This document shows, one piece after another, positions 21,963 to 34,286 of a stretch of 64,000 nucleotides of DNA; the first letter of the stretch is position 1, and each line of letters opens with the position of its first letter. The stretch spans positions 12,985,001-13,049,000 of the forward strand of contig BSBM01000779.1 in NCBI GenBank assembly GCA_027924585.1, in the 5' to 3' direction. The notes under the pieces were generated by a model. The model saw nothing but the letters and a program-made list of their open reading frames with translations, searched no databases and was not told the origin of the DNA. The position numbers were made by a program, and so were the translations under genes. The DNA is from Larix kaempferi (lineage: Eukaryota; Streptophyta; Pinopsida; Pinales; Pinaceae).

Positions 21963-22939
21963 TGATCTACAACTAGAGCAGATCTATCCACTTCTCCGAC
22001 CAAAACTACTCATGTTGGGGCTTCTCATGGATGCTGCGTGAAAGATAGGAAGGAATGCTGAGCGTGGATCGAAGGGAAGAATGCTAAGCATGGAGTTAAG
22101 AGGGAGATGAAGCTGGGAGAATAGGGCAACGTGGAGATGGGAGAGTTGCAGCATGGATATGGAAGAGTTGCAGCATGGATATGGGAGAGGTTGTAGCATG
22201 GAGATGGGAGAGTTATAGCAGCGTGATTGACATGGGAGAAATGTAGGAGTGTGGAGATGGAGGAGTTGCAATGTGGAGATGGGAGAGGTGTAGCAGCATG
22301 GATATGGAGAAATGTAGCAGCGTGGTGATGGGAGAGGTTGCAACGTGGAGATGGGAGAGGTGTAGCAGCGTGGTGGAGATGGAGGGAACTGGGCATAGCA
22401 GCCAGCAATGGAAAATGGGATGCTAAAGAAATGTGTGGAGGATGAAAGAGTTGAGCGTAGCAGCCAGCGTTGAAAAAATGTTGTTGAGGAATGTGTGGAG
22501 GCTGAGAGGATCTAGGGAAGAACAAGCAGCCTGAGATTGGAGCATGCGTTTGTAGGCAAAGGACGCGTGAAGGCTAGGGGGAATTAGGTCGCAGATAGAG
22601 CAGCATGAGAGTGAATGTGGATGCTGCAGGAGTTAGGTCGCAGAAGGCAGTGTGATAGAGGGGAAAGGAATGGAGCATAAAGGTAGGTGTGAAGGATTTC
22701 GGGAGAGTGGGTACATGCATCTCAAAGAGTGCTGGGGCTGAATTAAATGAAAAAGACAAGAGGTTGCTCAAAACATAAGCTCTCTTTGTATTAGATGAGA
22801 GAGGTTCCATTTATAGGAAAAGGACCTACTTATTTACCTAATATGATCTAATACATTTTAATCAATACTTAAGATAATATTATTACATTCCCCAATTTAT
22901 ACTATGGGTTTCAAAGAAGACCCACTTCTTTGTGTCCCA
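21963..22939 (-). repeat. Element B 5' LTR
   Basis: 977 bp, TGATCTACAAC...GTGTCCCA, followed by TSD ATGAT at 22940-22944. It contains the same type of GCAGCGTGGAGATGGGAGAG minisatellite (about 22130-22390) as the other LTR, and preserves the undisturbed insertion site of element A (22013-22040). Confidence 0.9.
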
Positions 22940-23132
22940 ATGATGACTGGATGCATGCAAAAATGCATGTAGTCATGCAAACATAAAAAATGATGGTTAT
23001 AGACCAGTGACAATTTTGACTTACATTTACCCTGAATTATATTATTTGGTTATATAATCTTATTTCTATGCCAATCAGTTATTTTAATTTTTTAGAAAAC
23101 TGAAATAACACTTCTTTTGTTGAAATATGCAG

Positions 23133-25306
23133 TCTACGGGCCATGATGCCCGTGATTCTCTTGGCGAAGCGGATTTTTACTCATCCCCCAACCTAAAGGT
23201 AATAATATATAAAAATATCAATAAAGCCAACATGGAACTTGATCGCTTGTTAGATATTGTAGATCAAACTCCTGAAATTGAGGAAAGGATCTTTCAACTT
23301 ATGACACAGCTTAACACATATAAGGTAATAACCATAATTTAAAGTGATATTTTTATTTTGAATAACAATTATGATAGTTTTTTTTTTTAATTTTACATTA
23401 TCTAAACGAAGAAACATTTTCCTTTCTTATACATAGATTTTTGCAACCTATGGAGCCCGCCATGCATGGTTCTAGTAGTAGTGGGGTTATGCAAATGCCA
23501 CATATTCCAGACACATGAACTCATATATATTCCAGGCTATTTAGTTCTCCAAATTCCACACATGTAGTGGGTATCCATGACATGGACCCCTAAAGAGTCA
23601 CACATCCAAGCACTGGAGGTGCTAATAGAGATGAGGCTGATGATTTGGCTGATTAAATGGTTTCGTTTCCTGGAGTGATATGTGTTACCTCCACGGGGAC
23701 CCTTTCGGGGAAATTTATGGTTAATGATGAAGGAATTCCATTAAAGCAAGTAAAACTGCCAGATAATTTTTAATATTTTACCTGTTTCATGTTGTCCATC
23801 TCAAACATAAATCATCTAGATTATTATTTTTAAATTAATGATGATATATTTCTTGTGTGTAGGAAACAATGATTTTTATAGGAACTTGGAGACCAAGGAA
23901 TTGTTGATTTTTGGGCCCACCATACACATGAGGTGGAATTTACAGAATTCCAAACTCAAAAAAGAACTTTTGGATTATTTGGAAGGTCTCTTTGGGGTGG
24001 ACACATTTAATAGAGACATAGTTAGCTTCGCAGTTACCCAACATTTAAAATATATACGTGACACTTATAGGGTTCACTTGGAGAAGAACCCTAGGTACGA
24101 GCGGCCTCTCATGATTCCAAAGAGGGAATGGAAGGCACTGATTGAGGATGAAAAAGAGAAGAAATTAAGAAAAGAAGGAATGACACCACCTGGTCCCACA
24201 AGGTAAATTACATCTTGAATTTGTTACCTTCAATTTGATTTAGATCTAAAAAAAAGTGTGGTGCATAACATACTCAAAGCTTTTGATTATAGGTTTCTTG
24301 ACACTTCGAAAACAACAAAAGCAAGGATTTACAAACATGGACAGCACAAGCTAGGTCAGGGCGGCTACTTGAATTTACAATCACGAATTGTAATTACCCA
24401 AATACATTAACAATATCATTTGTATCGTCTTGCAACTTTTGGATAATTGCAGCGAATAACATAAAAAATACATACTCTTATGCAATGCAATGCGACGACT
24501 TCGGAATTGAAACCACAGAGGAAGACCTCAAACTTGGTTACAATTCTGGATATAAAGTTGTTGTTGAATGAAGGAAAATCTAGAGGCAGATCCCAATATC
24601 CAGTGTGCAAGATAAGGTAACTAAAAATCAATCCACAATAACCTTTCATCACTTATAAAAAAAAACATTCATGTTTGATATTGTCCATATGAAATTTAAA
24701 GTGTTACATCTTAGTTTTAATCAGGGGTGAAACACTATGAACAAGCCCGTAAGTATTGCAGAGCAGTGTGCTGATAGTGGAGTGCTTCTAGAAGATGCTT
24801 CTCCCATGCAACCCCACAATGGTGCTACGTTGACTGAGCTCCATGATGGTAATATGGTTGGAACTTAATCATATACTTGATAATTTCATAGTTATTCATT
24901 TTGTACTTTTTTTTAACTTTTACATCTAGCATTTTGTCCTTAAAAAGTTTTTGGTTTCAATGCAAGGGAATGTTGTAATCGAGGGTCCCACAATAGAAGA
25001 GGAGCATAGGGCAGTGATTGCAATGATGCCGACCAGTTCACCAAGTAAATAATTACATCTTATAGGTTTTTTAACATTACTAAACTACATTGATATTTAA
25101 AAATTGGCCTTATAAATTTAACATTTTTTGTTTTTCTAGGAGATGCCCCATCACAATGGCTTCCATGCCACGAGTATCATACCAGGCATACATTGCGTCA
25201 GAGTCCACAAGCAGAAACAACTTCTGAAGAGCACCCAAAAAATCAAGACGACATTGAAGATGATGAATTACTTAATAAGTATAGGAAGAAGACTAAGAAT
25301 GTTTGA
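23133..25306 (+). pseudogene. Multi-exon plant transposase-like gene remnant
   Basis: Several exon-like blocks are bounded by AG/GT signals. Approximate exons are 23133-23324, 23437-23750, 23863-24202, 24293-24400, about 24450-24628, about 24730-24850, about 24967-25045 and 25140-25306. The third encodes LKKELLDYLEGLFGVD, HLKYIRDTYRVHLEKNPRYE and PKREWKALIEDEKEKKLRKE. The fourth has KARIYKHGQHKLGQGGYLNL. The last ends with the acidic-basic tail DDELLNKYRKKTKNV and a TGA. The middle blocks resemble, by eye, proteins of the Transposase_24 type carried by CACTA elements. In-frame stops in the second block show decay. A host gene of unknown function is the alternative. Confidence 0.5.
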
Positions 25307-26830
25307 TGAAGTATGATATTATTATAATTAGGTAGACAAATGCACTGTACTTGAACATATTTTGGATGATATACCTCATTTATAAAAACTAGTTTTTTTT
25401 TACATTTGCCTTTGAAGGAATTCCTACATACTTTTTGTTGCATTCCCTTTGAATGAGTTATTGCATACATTTTTGTACCGATTAAGGTAAAATATGAAAT
25501 ATAGATATTTAGTACTTAATTATGTTAAAAGAAAAGGAAATTGAACAACTTTGTACCTTATTTTATCTCAACGTTCTTGCTTAGCTTTACAATTACATTT
25601 TATCAATTTTATATCTATTTAATCCATATTTTCTAGTAGAATATAGATTGGGTATTAGGGAATTGAGAGAGATGTGGGGGGGGGGGATGTTCCATATGAG
25701 CTTCTTCCTTCACGTGGTTGACCTTGTTTAGTATAGAATAATTATTTGAGTTGTTTAATCTTGGAGCATACCTCCCTTGATTAAACGAAGCAACATCAAA
25801 GTCAATGTTGACTTCGTTTCTACTCCGGATTGAGGGAGGTTTGCTCCAATATTAGACGGCTCCAATAAATCATTCTCAAAACCAAAAGGAGCTTATTCAC
25901 AAGTGTTAGTTAGTTATTTATCTATCCGTTTTTTCGTTTGTTATCATCAAGTAAATCCATGTTTGAATCCAGGATGATGAGGGGCTAGTCCAAAAAGAAG
26001 GCTCAGAAGGTGATGGGAAGCATTGCAAAGGTATGTTGACATTCTCATAAATATGTATCTTAGAATAGTAAATAGTGGTACAAATATGACTTGTATTGAT
26101 TTTGTATATATTTATGGAGGTTGAATGATTTGGCATTGCAAGTACTAGACAAACATAACGATGGATGAGATGTGATGAAGGGAGGTATGTTGTTTCCAAT
26201 TTCATTCTATATTATGTTAATGTTATGTATTTCCTTCCAGATTATGTTCATGTTATGTATTTCATTCTAGGGTAGTTAGCCAAAATGAACCATTTCTTAC
26301 TGCTTGAAAACCTCCAAGATGTTGATTGCACTTATGTAAGTAGGCCAGAAGTGAAATAAATGACTCATCAAGGCCTAATGGTATCTAATGTTAAAATTAT
26401 GGTTAGGTTAGGGTTTGAAGGATAAAATAGTACAGCAGTAGTAGTAAATTTAACAAGACAAATTTAAACATAATTTAAACTTTTTCAACTTTAACACTCC
26501 CTAATGATCACTGTGTTAAAGTTAAGGTTTCATATTTCAAACTTGATACCATCTCCTTAGGTGATTTCTAAGAAGATTCCCCTAAACTACACAATTAGAT
26601 CAATTTCACATATGCTCCTACACTAGAAATGACCTAAACAATAATTATATTATATCCATCTGTGACCTTTACTAAATCGCCATGGTTAGAATTGAGCTCA
26701 CAACCTATCTCCTCCCTCTTATGCATGATCCATCCCTCATCATATCCAATAATTTGAGGTCCAAATGTGTCTAGAGGTGCTTCTTTTATGCCCAATATTG
26801 CATTTATGCCTAGAAGGATACGTTGCACTA
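25307..26830. other. AT-rich region with one hairpin; no gene recognised
   Basis: Apart from the inverted repeat at 25761-25848, nothing is supported. A run of ten or more G is at about 25675-25690. A minus-strand frame of 64 codons (26634-26828) is unrecognised. Confidence 0.4.
25761..25848. repeat. Imperfect inverted repeat / hairpin
   Basis: The left arm TTGGAGCATACCTCCCT and the right arm AGGGAGGTTTGCTCCAA are complementary with one mismatch. They extend inward through a 7-8 nt bulge to AAACGAAG paired with CTTCGTTT. The loop has its own small palindrome (CAACAT...ATGTTG). Confidence 0.65.
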
Positions 26831-27039
26831 ATAGAGAAATGGTGGGAATGATTGGAAGGATTTTACACTAAACAACACTTGAGATGATAGTTGAGTCTCC
26901 TACCACCACTATCGTCCAAATCCATTTGTCCTTGAGAATTAGTAGGACCATTGAACAATGCTAAGTATTTTTATTCAATATTTATTGAAAGCTTGAGTCC
27001 CCACTCCTATGGGGTGGCTTACTATTCACCAAAGAAACA

Positions 27040-28830
27040 ATCTAAGTTTTGACCCCTGTATTTGAAGAAGGCTCGGACCCTATCTCCTACGTTGAATATT
27101 GAAATCAGTGTAATGTTCAACTTTCTAATGGAATTAGACCTAGCAACTGGAGAAAACATTCTCATCATAATCAACTCTCTGTCTCTAGAAGATTCCTCTC
27201 ACTATGAACTTGGCATTATACTTCTCAATGCTACCATCATCTGCATGCTTTAACCTTGTACAACCACCTAGAATCAATCATTGATTTCCTCACTGGTCTC
27301 AACACAATATTCCACACATCATGCTTTTCAATGAAATTATACTTCTCTATCATGGAATCTCACCATACTTGCTCAATTGTTGCCTTCTCATAACTGCAAG
27401 GCTTTGCATCAATGATGGAAGCAATTGGAACAACATAATTTTGAAAATTTTACGAGTATATCTCACTCGAATAGATGTATTTGGAGCTCTAACTTGATAT
27501 TCTGCCTCTTGCAATGTTGAGTAAGCCATCTTATATTTCTGGCTATACTAGGTAGTATTGAGGTATCTACTCTCGCATTAAAACTTGAATGATTTGATTA
27601 TTTTTTTGCTGCAGTTTGCAAATTGAAGCTTGGGATAACATGATGTTCTCCCTTCTTTACGTTTCTAGGGGGATCTTGAGACTTAGTTGACCAAGCATCC
27701 TCACCAAACTTTACATCTCAACTTATCATTGTATTTCAATGTGTTGGAAGGTAAATCTAGTAAGGCTAGGAGGTCTCCATGAGGCAAAATATGATATCTA
27801 AAATGGACCTCTTATGAAAATTTACTAAAACAAAAAAAAAATTGAATGCTTCTTTTCAACCAATACGATTTAATAAGATGATGATGTCAACCCCATGGGT
27901 GAATTGTGTTGAAAGGAAATAAATAAAATTATTTGTTTGCACATATTTTCAATTTATCTCATTATTGGTTTGCTAAAATTATTGTGTAGGTACTTGTTGG
28001 ATTCCCATATTTCATAACTCTTATTTTATTAGATTCCTTAGGAGGCCATTTTAGACTACAAATGCTAATGATTGTGACCCACAAAAATACCTTTAATGCT
28101 ATAAGGTTCAAGCTTGGATCCCTTCTCATTAGGGATATTGATATACAAAGGACAAATGCGTATTTTGGTTTCTTGTCCTTGTGAGGGTACCTATGAACAA
28201 TGTACATAATTGTATAGAATTCCTTTTCCCAAAGACACATGAGTAGATCCATGTCATGGATAATTTCCTTGGTTGTCTCATTGATGGACGCATTCTTCCT
28301 ATATGTAAACCCATTCTGTTGAGGGTTGTAAGGCAATGTCATGTACATCTTGATCTTTGCATCCTTGCGAATGGAATCAAATTCCTTGGAGGTAATAATA
28401 TTTTCCATTATTTGTCTCAATACCTTAATATCCTTACTTTTCCAACTCTCCACAAGAGCTTTGAACACTTGGAACCTACTGGACACTTCATCCTTTGTAT
28501 TCTTAAAATATATCTTGGGTTTTCTAGAGGAGTCATCAATAAAGGAAACATAATAAATGTTACATGTCATTGAGATTGATGACACTAGTCCACACTATCA
28601 TCTAAATTAATCAAATAAAGAACCCTTCCTGATTTGTGCTTATTTCTAGGGAAAAGAAAATCTTGGCATGCTTGCTTAGTGCAACTTTTCTTCTCTATCT
28701 TGTCATCCGGAAATATTTGCACCATGTCCTTCAAGAGAGGTAACGGTCCATAGTGTAGGTGACCAAACCTATTGTGACAAATCTTGCACATGTCATCGTT
28801 GTTATGCACCAAAGCACAATGATTCATTGG
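27040..28830 (-). pseudogene. Ty1/copia pol remnant (element H): integrase and RT start
   Basis: On the minus strand, 28585-28827 matches a GAG-pre-integrase zinc region (ICHNRFGHLHYGPLPLLKDM). 27962-28585 is a copia integrase core, with YYVSFIDDSSRKPKIYF and MTLPYNPQQNGFTYRKN; the latter carries an Asn/Gln-rich loop with the usual Glu region altered. About 27040-27420, with frame changes, reads as the RT start, including SRWLYKVKHADDGSIEKYNA and VDYDENVFSPVA. The rest of RT and RNase H, the LTRs and gag are not seen. Probably an old truncated insertion. Confidence 0.75.
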
Positions 28831-30715
28831 ATCAACAAGTATTTTGCATAGGCCATCCTCTCTGATACCTTTGGCAAAAAAAAAAAATTATGTTAAAGAA
28901 AAAAAAATTCAAAATTCTTTGCATTTATGTTGCATACAATTTTATTAAAATAAATTGCAACATACCTTCAATGGTATTGCACATTCCCCATATCTCACTT
29001 TTAGAGGTTGGTATGTCTTATCTTGACTGATTCATGCTCTTTACACCCTATTTCCAATTCCAAAGTACATGGACATCACATGGAAGTTTTGATATTTCTC
29101 TTCTTGAGGTTGGCATATTTTACCTTGTTTGGATTAGAATCTCATTGTAGCTTGATGGTGTGGCCCATGCATATTGACGTAGTCCAAACATATTCCAATG
29201 CACATTGATACAATCCATCTTCTGAAATCAATTGGTACAAATTTAGGTTAACATTGATGCATTGTAAGTATCATATTTGAAGGAATTTTTACAAATTTAT
29301 TTTTAAGAGGCATGGAGATGTAGGGTCATTATAAAGCTTTTAGGTGTTGCATATTTTTTCCTAACTAGAATTATAATATGCACATTAGTGAGGGATTGCT
29401 TGGAATGTAAGTAGCATGTTTACATGCTTATTGGTAACCTTGAAAATATTCTAGCATGGATTTTATTATTATTTTTGTTTTAATAAAATGCCTCCTTTAG
29501 CTACCAATAGTATGAAAAAATGTTCATGAAATTCTACAAGAAAAGCTTGGCCACTTAAGATGCCACTACAAGAATGCCAAGAATGGGTGGGTTAAGAACA
29601 AAAATTCCCATGAACAAAACTCATTTAGCACCTGGGGAAAAATATAGACCATGCAAGTGTCCAAGACATGAAAAATAGTATGCATAGCCACTACCAGCAT
29701 GCCCAATGACATGGAATTACATTTCAGTTTACATGGTAAAATTGAATTGTATCTGAATCTAGAGCATTGTTCATGTCCGTTGTTATTCAATTTGGATTTT
29801 TGGATAGTTCTATTCCAACATTCCATGTAAAAAAAAAAATTAATTTTTAATCGCATCTAAATCTATATTCATATTTATTTTCTTTGCTTTTCCAGTTGGA
29901 TTTGTGGCCTATTTTGCTGCAAATTTTCATATAAAAATATTTTTAATTGTTTTCTTGCAACATTTCATATAGAGCATTTTAAACTATTGGATTACATATG
30001 AATGTAAAGAAATGTATATGTTATTTGTTTTTTCAGTTGAAATTTTAGAGATAAGTGACTAGCTTAATCATCAGATTTGGGCACATTTTGGGTATCAATA
30101 GCCCTACAAATCAAATTTTCTATGGTAAATAGTGTCCAGTAGTTAGAAAGATGATCTTAAAATGTGGTGACTATGTCAAGAAAAGTTTCAAGCAAAAATC
30201 CCCAAACAAATGGTCTTCAAACATAGCTACATACATAGGTGCAACAGTTCGTTAGTTTGCAAATTTTGGACATTTTTTACATGGTTATGATTCATTGGTA
30301 GATATTTGTATGATTGTACTTATGAAATAAGATGCTTCCCACACCATAAATTCACTCTCTTTGAGGTTCTAGTTAGAGTGAGAATCCAAAACAAATAAGA
30401 AGTGATAGGTAATACTGATTACTCTCACATAATATTGTTGTTATTTAATGTGGTAGCATTTCACTTCTGTGCTCAATGCTTATTGTAGGTTTAATATCTA
30501 CGATTATATTTCGTATACTCTTCTATCCTTATAAGTATTTCCTTACCATTCATTATAGTAGGTCAGGTGAGATGACATCTTAATATGAGAGTTATTCCAC
30601 AACATTTATTATACTTGATCTGTATCTAGACATTCTAGATCTAGACCAATGTATTCCACAACATTAGTGATGCTTCAAAGTGAAACACTAAGTTTATATA
30701 TATTTTTTAAAAATT
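28831..30715. other. No gene recognised
   Basis: AT-rich DNA with short frames only and no LTR borders or repeats I could fix. It probably belongs to the interior of the proposed CACTA element. Confidence 0.4.
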
Positions 30716-31250
30716 TCACAGCATCGCAATTGCGACGAACTCAACCATCATTGGTATAGCAACATCCTTGGAATTGATGCTTAATGTCGTCACAATTGCG
30801 ACACCAATATGTTATAGTAGCGATTTTATGTCGTCGCGATTGCGACGACATCTCATCTCAACTTTGACTTCTATCCTATCGCAAGTGAAACTTATGTTCC
30901 TCGCAACTACGAAAATATAAAGCATACTTTTTGTTGAGAGGTAACTTCCTATCGTTGCACCTGCAACATCAATCCATCGCAAAAGTGATTTCCTTCCGTC
31001 GCAACTTCGACTTTCGTCCTATCGCAATTGCAACTTACATTTGTCACAACGAGGACGATAAAAAGTAGATTTTTGGTTGAAAATAGTGTTTAGAAAACAT
31101 CGGTCATGCAACGATTTCAGAGACGTCGGAATTGAGACGGCATGTGAAACCACGTTTGGTCCAACCACGGTTTGTCGAATATTGATCGAATAGTGTGAGG
31201 TCGGAAGTGAGATGAAATAGCTGTCGGAATTTGGTCCAAATGTACTAGTG
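30716..31250 (+). mobile_element. Probable right end of a CACTA transposon with subterminal palindromes
   Basis: The segment carries repeated palindromic motifs on the theme GTCGCAATTGCGAC (near 30723, 30796, 30831, 31020 and 31124), typical in kind of the subterminal protein-binding repeats of CACTA elements. It ends TACTAGTG at 31250, the TAGTG inverse of a CACTA end. At 31251 homology to the copia G LTR starts (ATTCATCCACATATG, compare 50669), so 31250 is a real insertion border. A 3 bp duplication ATT would be expected. The left end and the missing start of the G LTR are not in the window. Confidence 0.55.
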
Positions 31251-31979
31251 ATTCATCCACATATGCACCAAGACAAAGAACACAGAATACATAGTATTTT
31301 GAGGTGGAAATCCAATCAGGAGAAAACCACAAAATTATATTTTGTATCTAAAAGAATACATTCAAGGAAGCACCAACTTCTTGTGTTTACCAACACCAAC
31401 TGGAAGGAGGCACCAACCCCTTGGTTTTACAGGCACCGACCTAAAGGAAACACCAACTCCCTCTATTCTTCAGCACCAACTAGAAGGAGGCTACGACCTC
31501 CTGATACTTGCCCCATCTTGTCTCATAGATGAACAATATATGATGATATATCTCTGAAATTTGAACATGCGAATACTTTTGATCTTCTGATATTAGTTCT
31601 ATTGTGCACTACCTTCATATCCAAATGATTCGCTATCACTGTGCTTCATACATCACTTGACTTGTCATTTCACTCAATTATTTACTTCTATTGATGACTT
31701 ACGTCTTGTACTGTGTCCTACTGATCGTATATTCTGCGTCACGGTTCACTCTGTCATTCTGCTACTCCATAGCTGCAATCACCAACTAATACCGTGCTTT
31801 CAATTGATAGCGTCTTGTTATGATATTATGCACCAGTATCAGATGGAATTGTGCACTTACTAAGATGCGTCCATTATGTTTAATTGCCACGGCATTTTAG
31901 ACAATTTATGACATTCTATGCATCATATGATTCATCCTTTGAGTTTAATGCACTTTCCTTAGATCATCCTCATCATGAC
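31251..31979 (-). repeat. Element G 3' LTR, piece 1
   Basis: Matches about 50669-51379 of the intact LTR. The break at 31979/31980 is the insertion of element C, whose TSD ATGAC is 31975-31979. Confidence 0.85.
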
Positions 31980-32725
31980 TGTTAACACCCAAAAAGTGTT
32001 CACTACCTCATTACCACATTATATGGCTCATTTGTCCATTTTCCTACCATTTTTCCCTTAAAATCCCAAAAAAATCCCATTAAAAAGCCTCCAAAAGGCC
32101 TAAAAAGCCTCCAAAAGGCCTAAAATGCCTCCAAAAGGCCACAACACCCTCAAAATAGCCTAAAAAAGGCTAAAAAAACCCCCTTTTCCTCCAAAAATAG
32201 CAAAAATCCCCTAAAAAGGGAATAAAAAATATAAAATAATGAGGAAAAGGAGGAAAAAACCCTATACAGCTGCACAAAACCATGTGTTTCCTAAAACCAT
32301 GGGTCAGCACTCCACCACCAAAAAACTATAAATAAGTGATGGAGATCCCTTATTCCATATCCACAATCACAAGCACCCTTACTCTGCCAAAATCTCTCTC
32401 GAAACCCTAGTTCACCTTTGAACTATTTTCACCTTGAGAGCCACCTTTGGCCCATTCCCATCATTGGAGAAGGAGAAGGAGCATCTCGAAGCTTGGAGCA
32501 TCCTCTTGGACACTGCAAAGGGCTTCATCAAACCTTGACACTCAAGGTAACATTAATAGAAAAAACCCATTCTTCCAATTTCATGTTTATGTTTCATGCA
32601 TGCTTTAGAAGTAATTTAATTTTTGTTTTAGCTTAATTAGTTTAATATACTGAACTGCTACTAAGGAGTCCATTCTCCTTAGTAGGTTCTCATTGGCACA
32701 AGCTAGGGGTAAAACCCTAGCTACA
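31980..32725 (+). repeat. Element C 5' LTR
   Basis: 746 bp, TGTTAACACCC...CTACA. It has a short-period array of CCTCCAAAAGGCCTAAAA units (about 32076-32165) and a TATA box, TATAAATAA, at 32327-32335, followed by the likely transcription start near 32360. Confidence 0.95.
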
Positions 32726-32729
32726 GTTT

Positions 32730-32744
32730 TGGCGACTCCACTGG
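32730..32744 (+). promoter_or_regulatory. Element C primer-binding site
   Basis: TGGCGACTCCACTGG, four bases after the 5' LTR end. One base differs from element A's PBS. Confidence 0.75.
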
Positions 32745-32779
32745 ATTTTGAATTTCTGGTTTCCGTTTTGAATTTTTTA

Positions 32780-33190
32780 CTTTCGGCTGTCCCTTTCGGC
32801 CGCCGCATACCGCGTCTTTTCCCTCTGCAGTCGCGTCCCGACCGCGCCTTTCAGGCCTTTACCTACGATCCGACCGCGGCTCTCAGACTGCTTCCGACGC
32901 CCTGCCGGCGGATTCAAGTCTATTACCTGCGATCCGACCGTGGCTAATCAGCCTGTTTGCCGCGATCTGACTGCGCCTGTCGGCCTTTTTCCGGCGTCCC
33001 GACTGCGGCTTTCTGCCTCTTTCGTGCGTCCCGACTGCGCCTGTTAGCCCTTTTTGCCGCGACCCGACTGTGTCTTGTTCCCTATTTCCTGCGTCCCGAC
33101 TGCCTCTGTTGGCCCGATAGCCGCGACCTGACCGCCGCTGTTTCCCTTAAACCCGCGGTCGGCCTGTTCCAAATCGCCACAGACCCGCGG
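32780..33190 (+). repeat. GC-rich leader tandem array in element C
   Basis: Degenerate units of about 35-45 bp built on CGTCCCGACTGCG and GCCTTTTTNCCGCGA. It is in the same place as the leader array of element A, but the sequence is strongly diverged. A sense-strand frame of 140 codons (32957-33379), starting MPRSDCACRPFSGV, spans it. Confidence 0.7.
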
Positions 33191-34286
33191 TCTGATTTCT
33201 GCTCTTTTTCTGTTTTGAGCCTAGCCCCTTTTGCTGCAATATTTTCTGCATCTGAACAGCCCCCTGTCTTACCTGCTGTTTACTACCTTACAGCCTCTAT
33301 GCAACATAATTTCTGTTCCTTTTACAGATTTCATTTTACAAATTTCAGTATTTTTAATTCAGAAAATTTTGCAAGTTAAACTTTCAATTTCAGTATTGTT
33401 GATAGATTGGAAGTTGCCCCCCTTGTGGCACTTCTATTTTTTGGGATCATTACCTCACGAGCACACACTCTGTCACATAAAATCAAGTGAGCCTTAAAAA
33501 GTACCTAATTGAACCAACATTCTAACCCCACTTGGGGAACACAAAAGAATCATTGTAGTTAGGTAGGATCAGGGGGATAGGCTTCCAATAACACCCCTTG
33601 GTTATTTCACTTGAGACATAGTTGTTGTCCAAATAGGGAACCAAAATCCCCTAGTACTTTTTGGCACGGTCACGACCAGTTTATCAGAGGGCCTCTCCCT
33701 TAGGAGGGTTGAAGTCGGGAGACTGGTTCCGGAGGCCTGAGTGGAATACCGCACTCCATTCAGTAACCAAAGGGCTACCTTTCGCGGTTCGCAGGATATC
33801 CCTGTATAGGGGTATTGCGGTCAACGAACTAAACGGCAGATTCACCTTTCTGGACGTGTCATGAACGGGGTATCTTAGTTGCCATTCTTCTAGGATTGAC
33901 TACCCGGTGTCCCTCCCGGTAGGGGGATATCATAGCCACTTAGCTTTCCTACTCATATTGTCTGACTTGGATTTCATCACCTTGCAGAGGATATGTTTAG
34001 TTGAGTCAGAATACTTTTAGTTAGGTGTTTGTATGCTCCTTTACCTCCCTTTGGTCTAGTGAGTCCACCATTTTTCTTTTTTAGGAAACCTGCTGCTTGT
34101 TGGTATTCTGACCATCTTTGTTGTTACTCCACCTATTGTAGCACAGTTGTTGCAGTGGGTGTTTTGAGTTGGTTGTTGGCCTGAGTGCCTTGCTTTTTAG
34201 CTCTCCTTCTGCACACTCGGTTGCATTAGGATTTTTGAGCTGTTTTTATACTCACCTCAACCCACAGAGACTAGACACCATCTGTC
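33191..34286 (+). other. Element C leader, non-coding
   Basis: No gene is supported. It is homologous to 16217-17329 (reverse) in element A. Confidence 0.6.

Larger units (their letters stand above)
2982..22939 (-). mobile_element. Element B: decayed Ty3/gypsy retrotransposon, interrupted by element A
   Basis: This minus-strand LTR element has perfect 5 bp target duplications, ATGAT at 2977-2981 and 22940-22944. The LTRs read TGATCTACAAC...CCCA on the plus strand. The 3' LTR is split into 2982-3043 and 18434-19332 by element A, and the 5' LTR is 21963-22939. Reading right to left, the internal part holds a PBS (21947-21960), gag remnants, an aspartic protease, the N-terminal part of RT, and a fused RT/RNase H tail. 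Integrase and the RT core are missing and stops are frequent, so it is dead. The LTRs differ visibly from each other, which makes it older than A and C. Confidence 0.85.

Noticed and set aside
22025-22525. 166-codon His/Ser/Pro-rich frame (and similar at 18448-18799)
   Set aside because: Pure translation of the GTGGAGATGGGAG minisatellite in B's LTRs.
26620-26635. CACTAGAAATGACC as the left end of the proposed CACTA element
   Set aside because: It does not match the inverse of the right end (CACTAGTACATTTGG) beyond the first bases, and no G LTR sequence flanks it.
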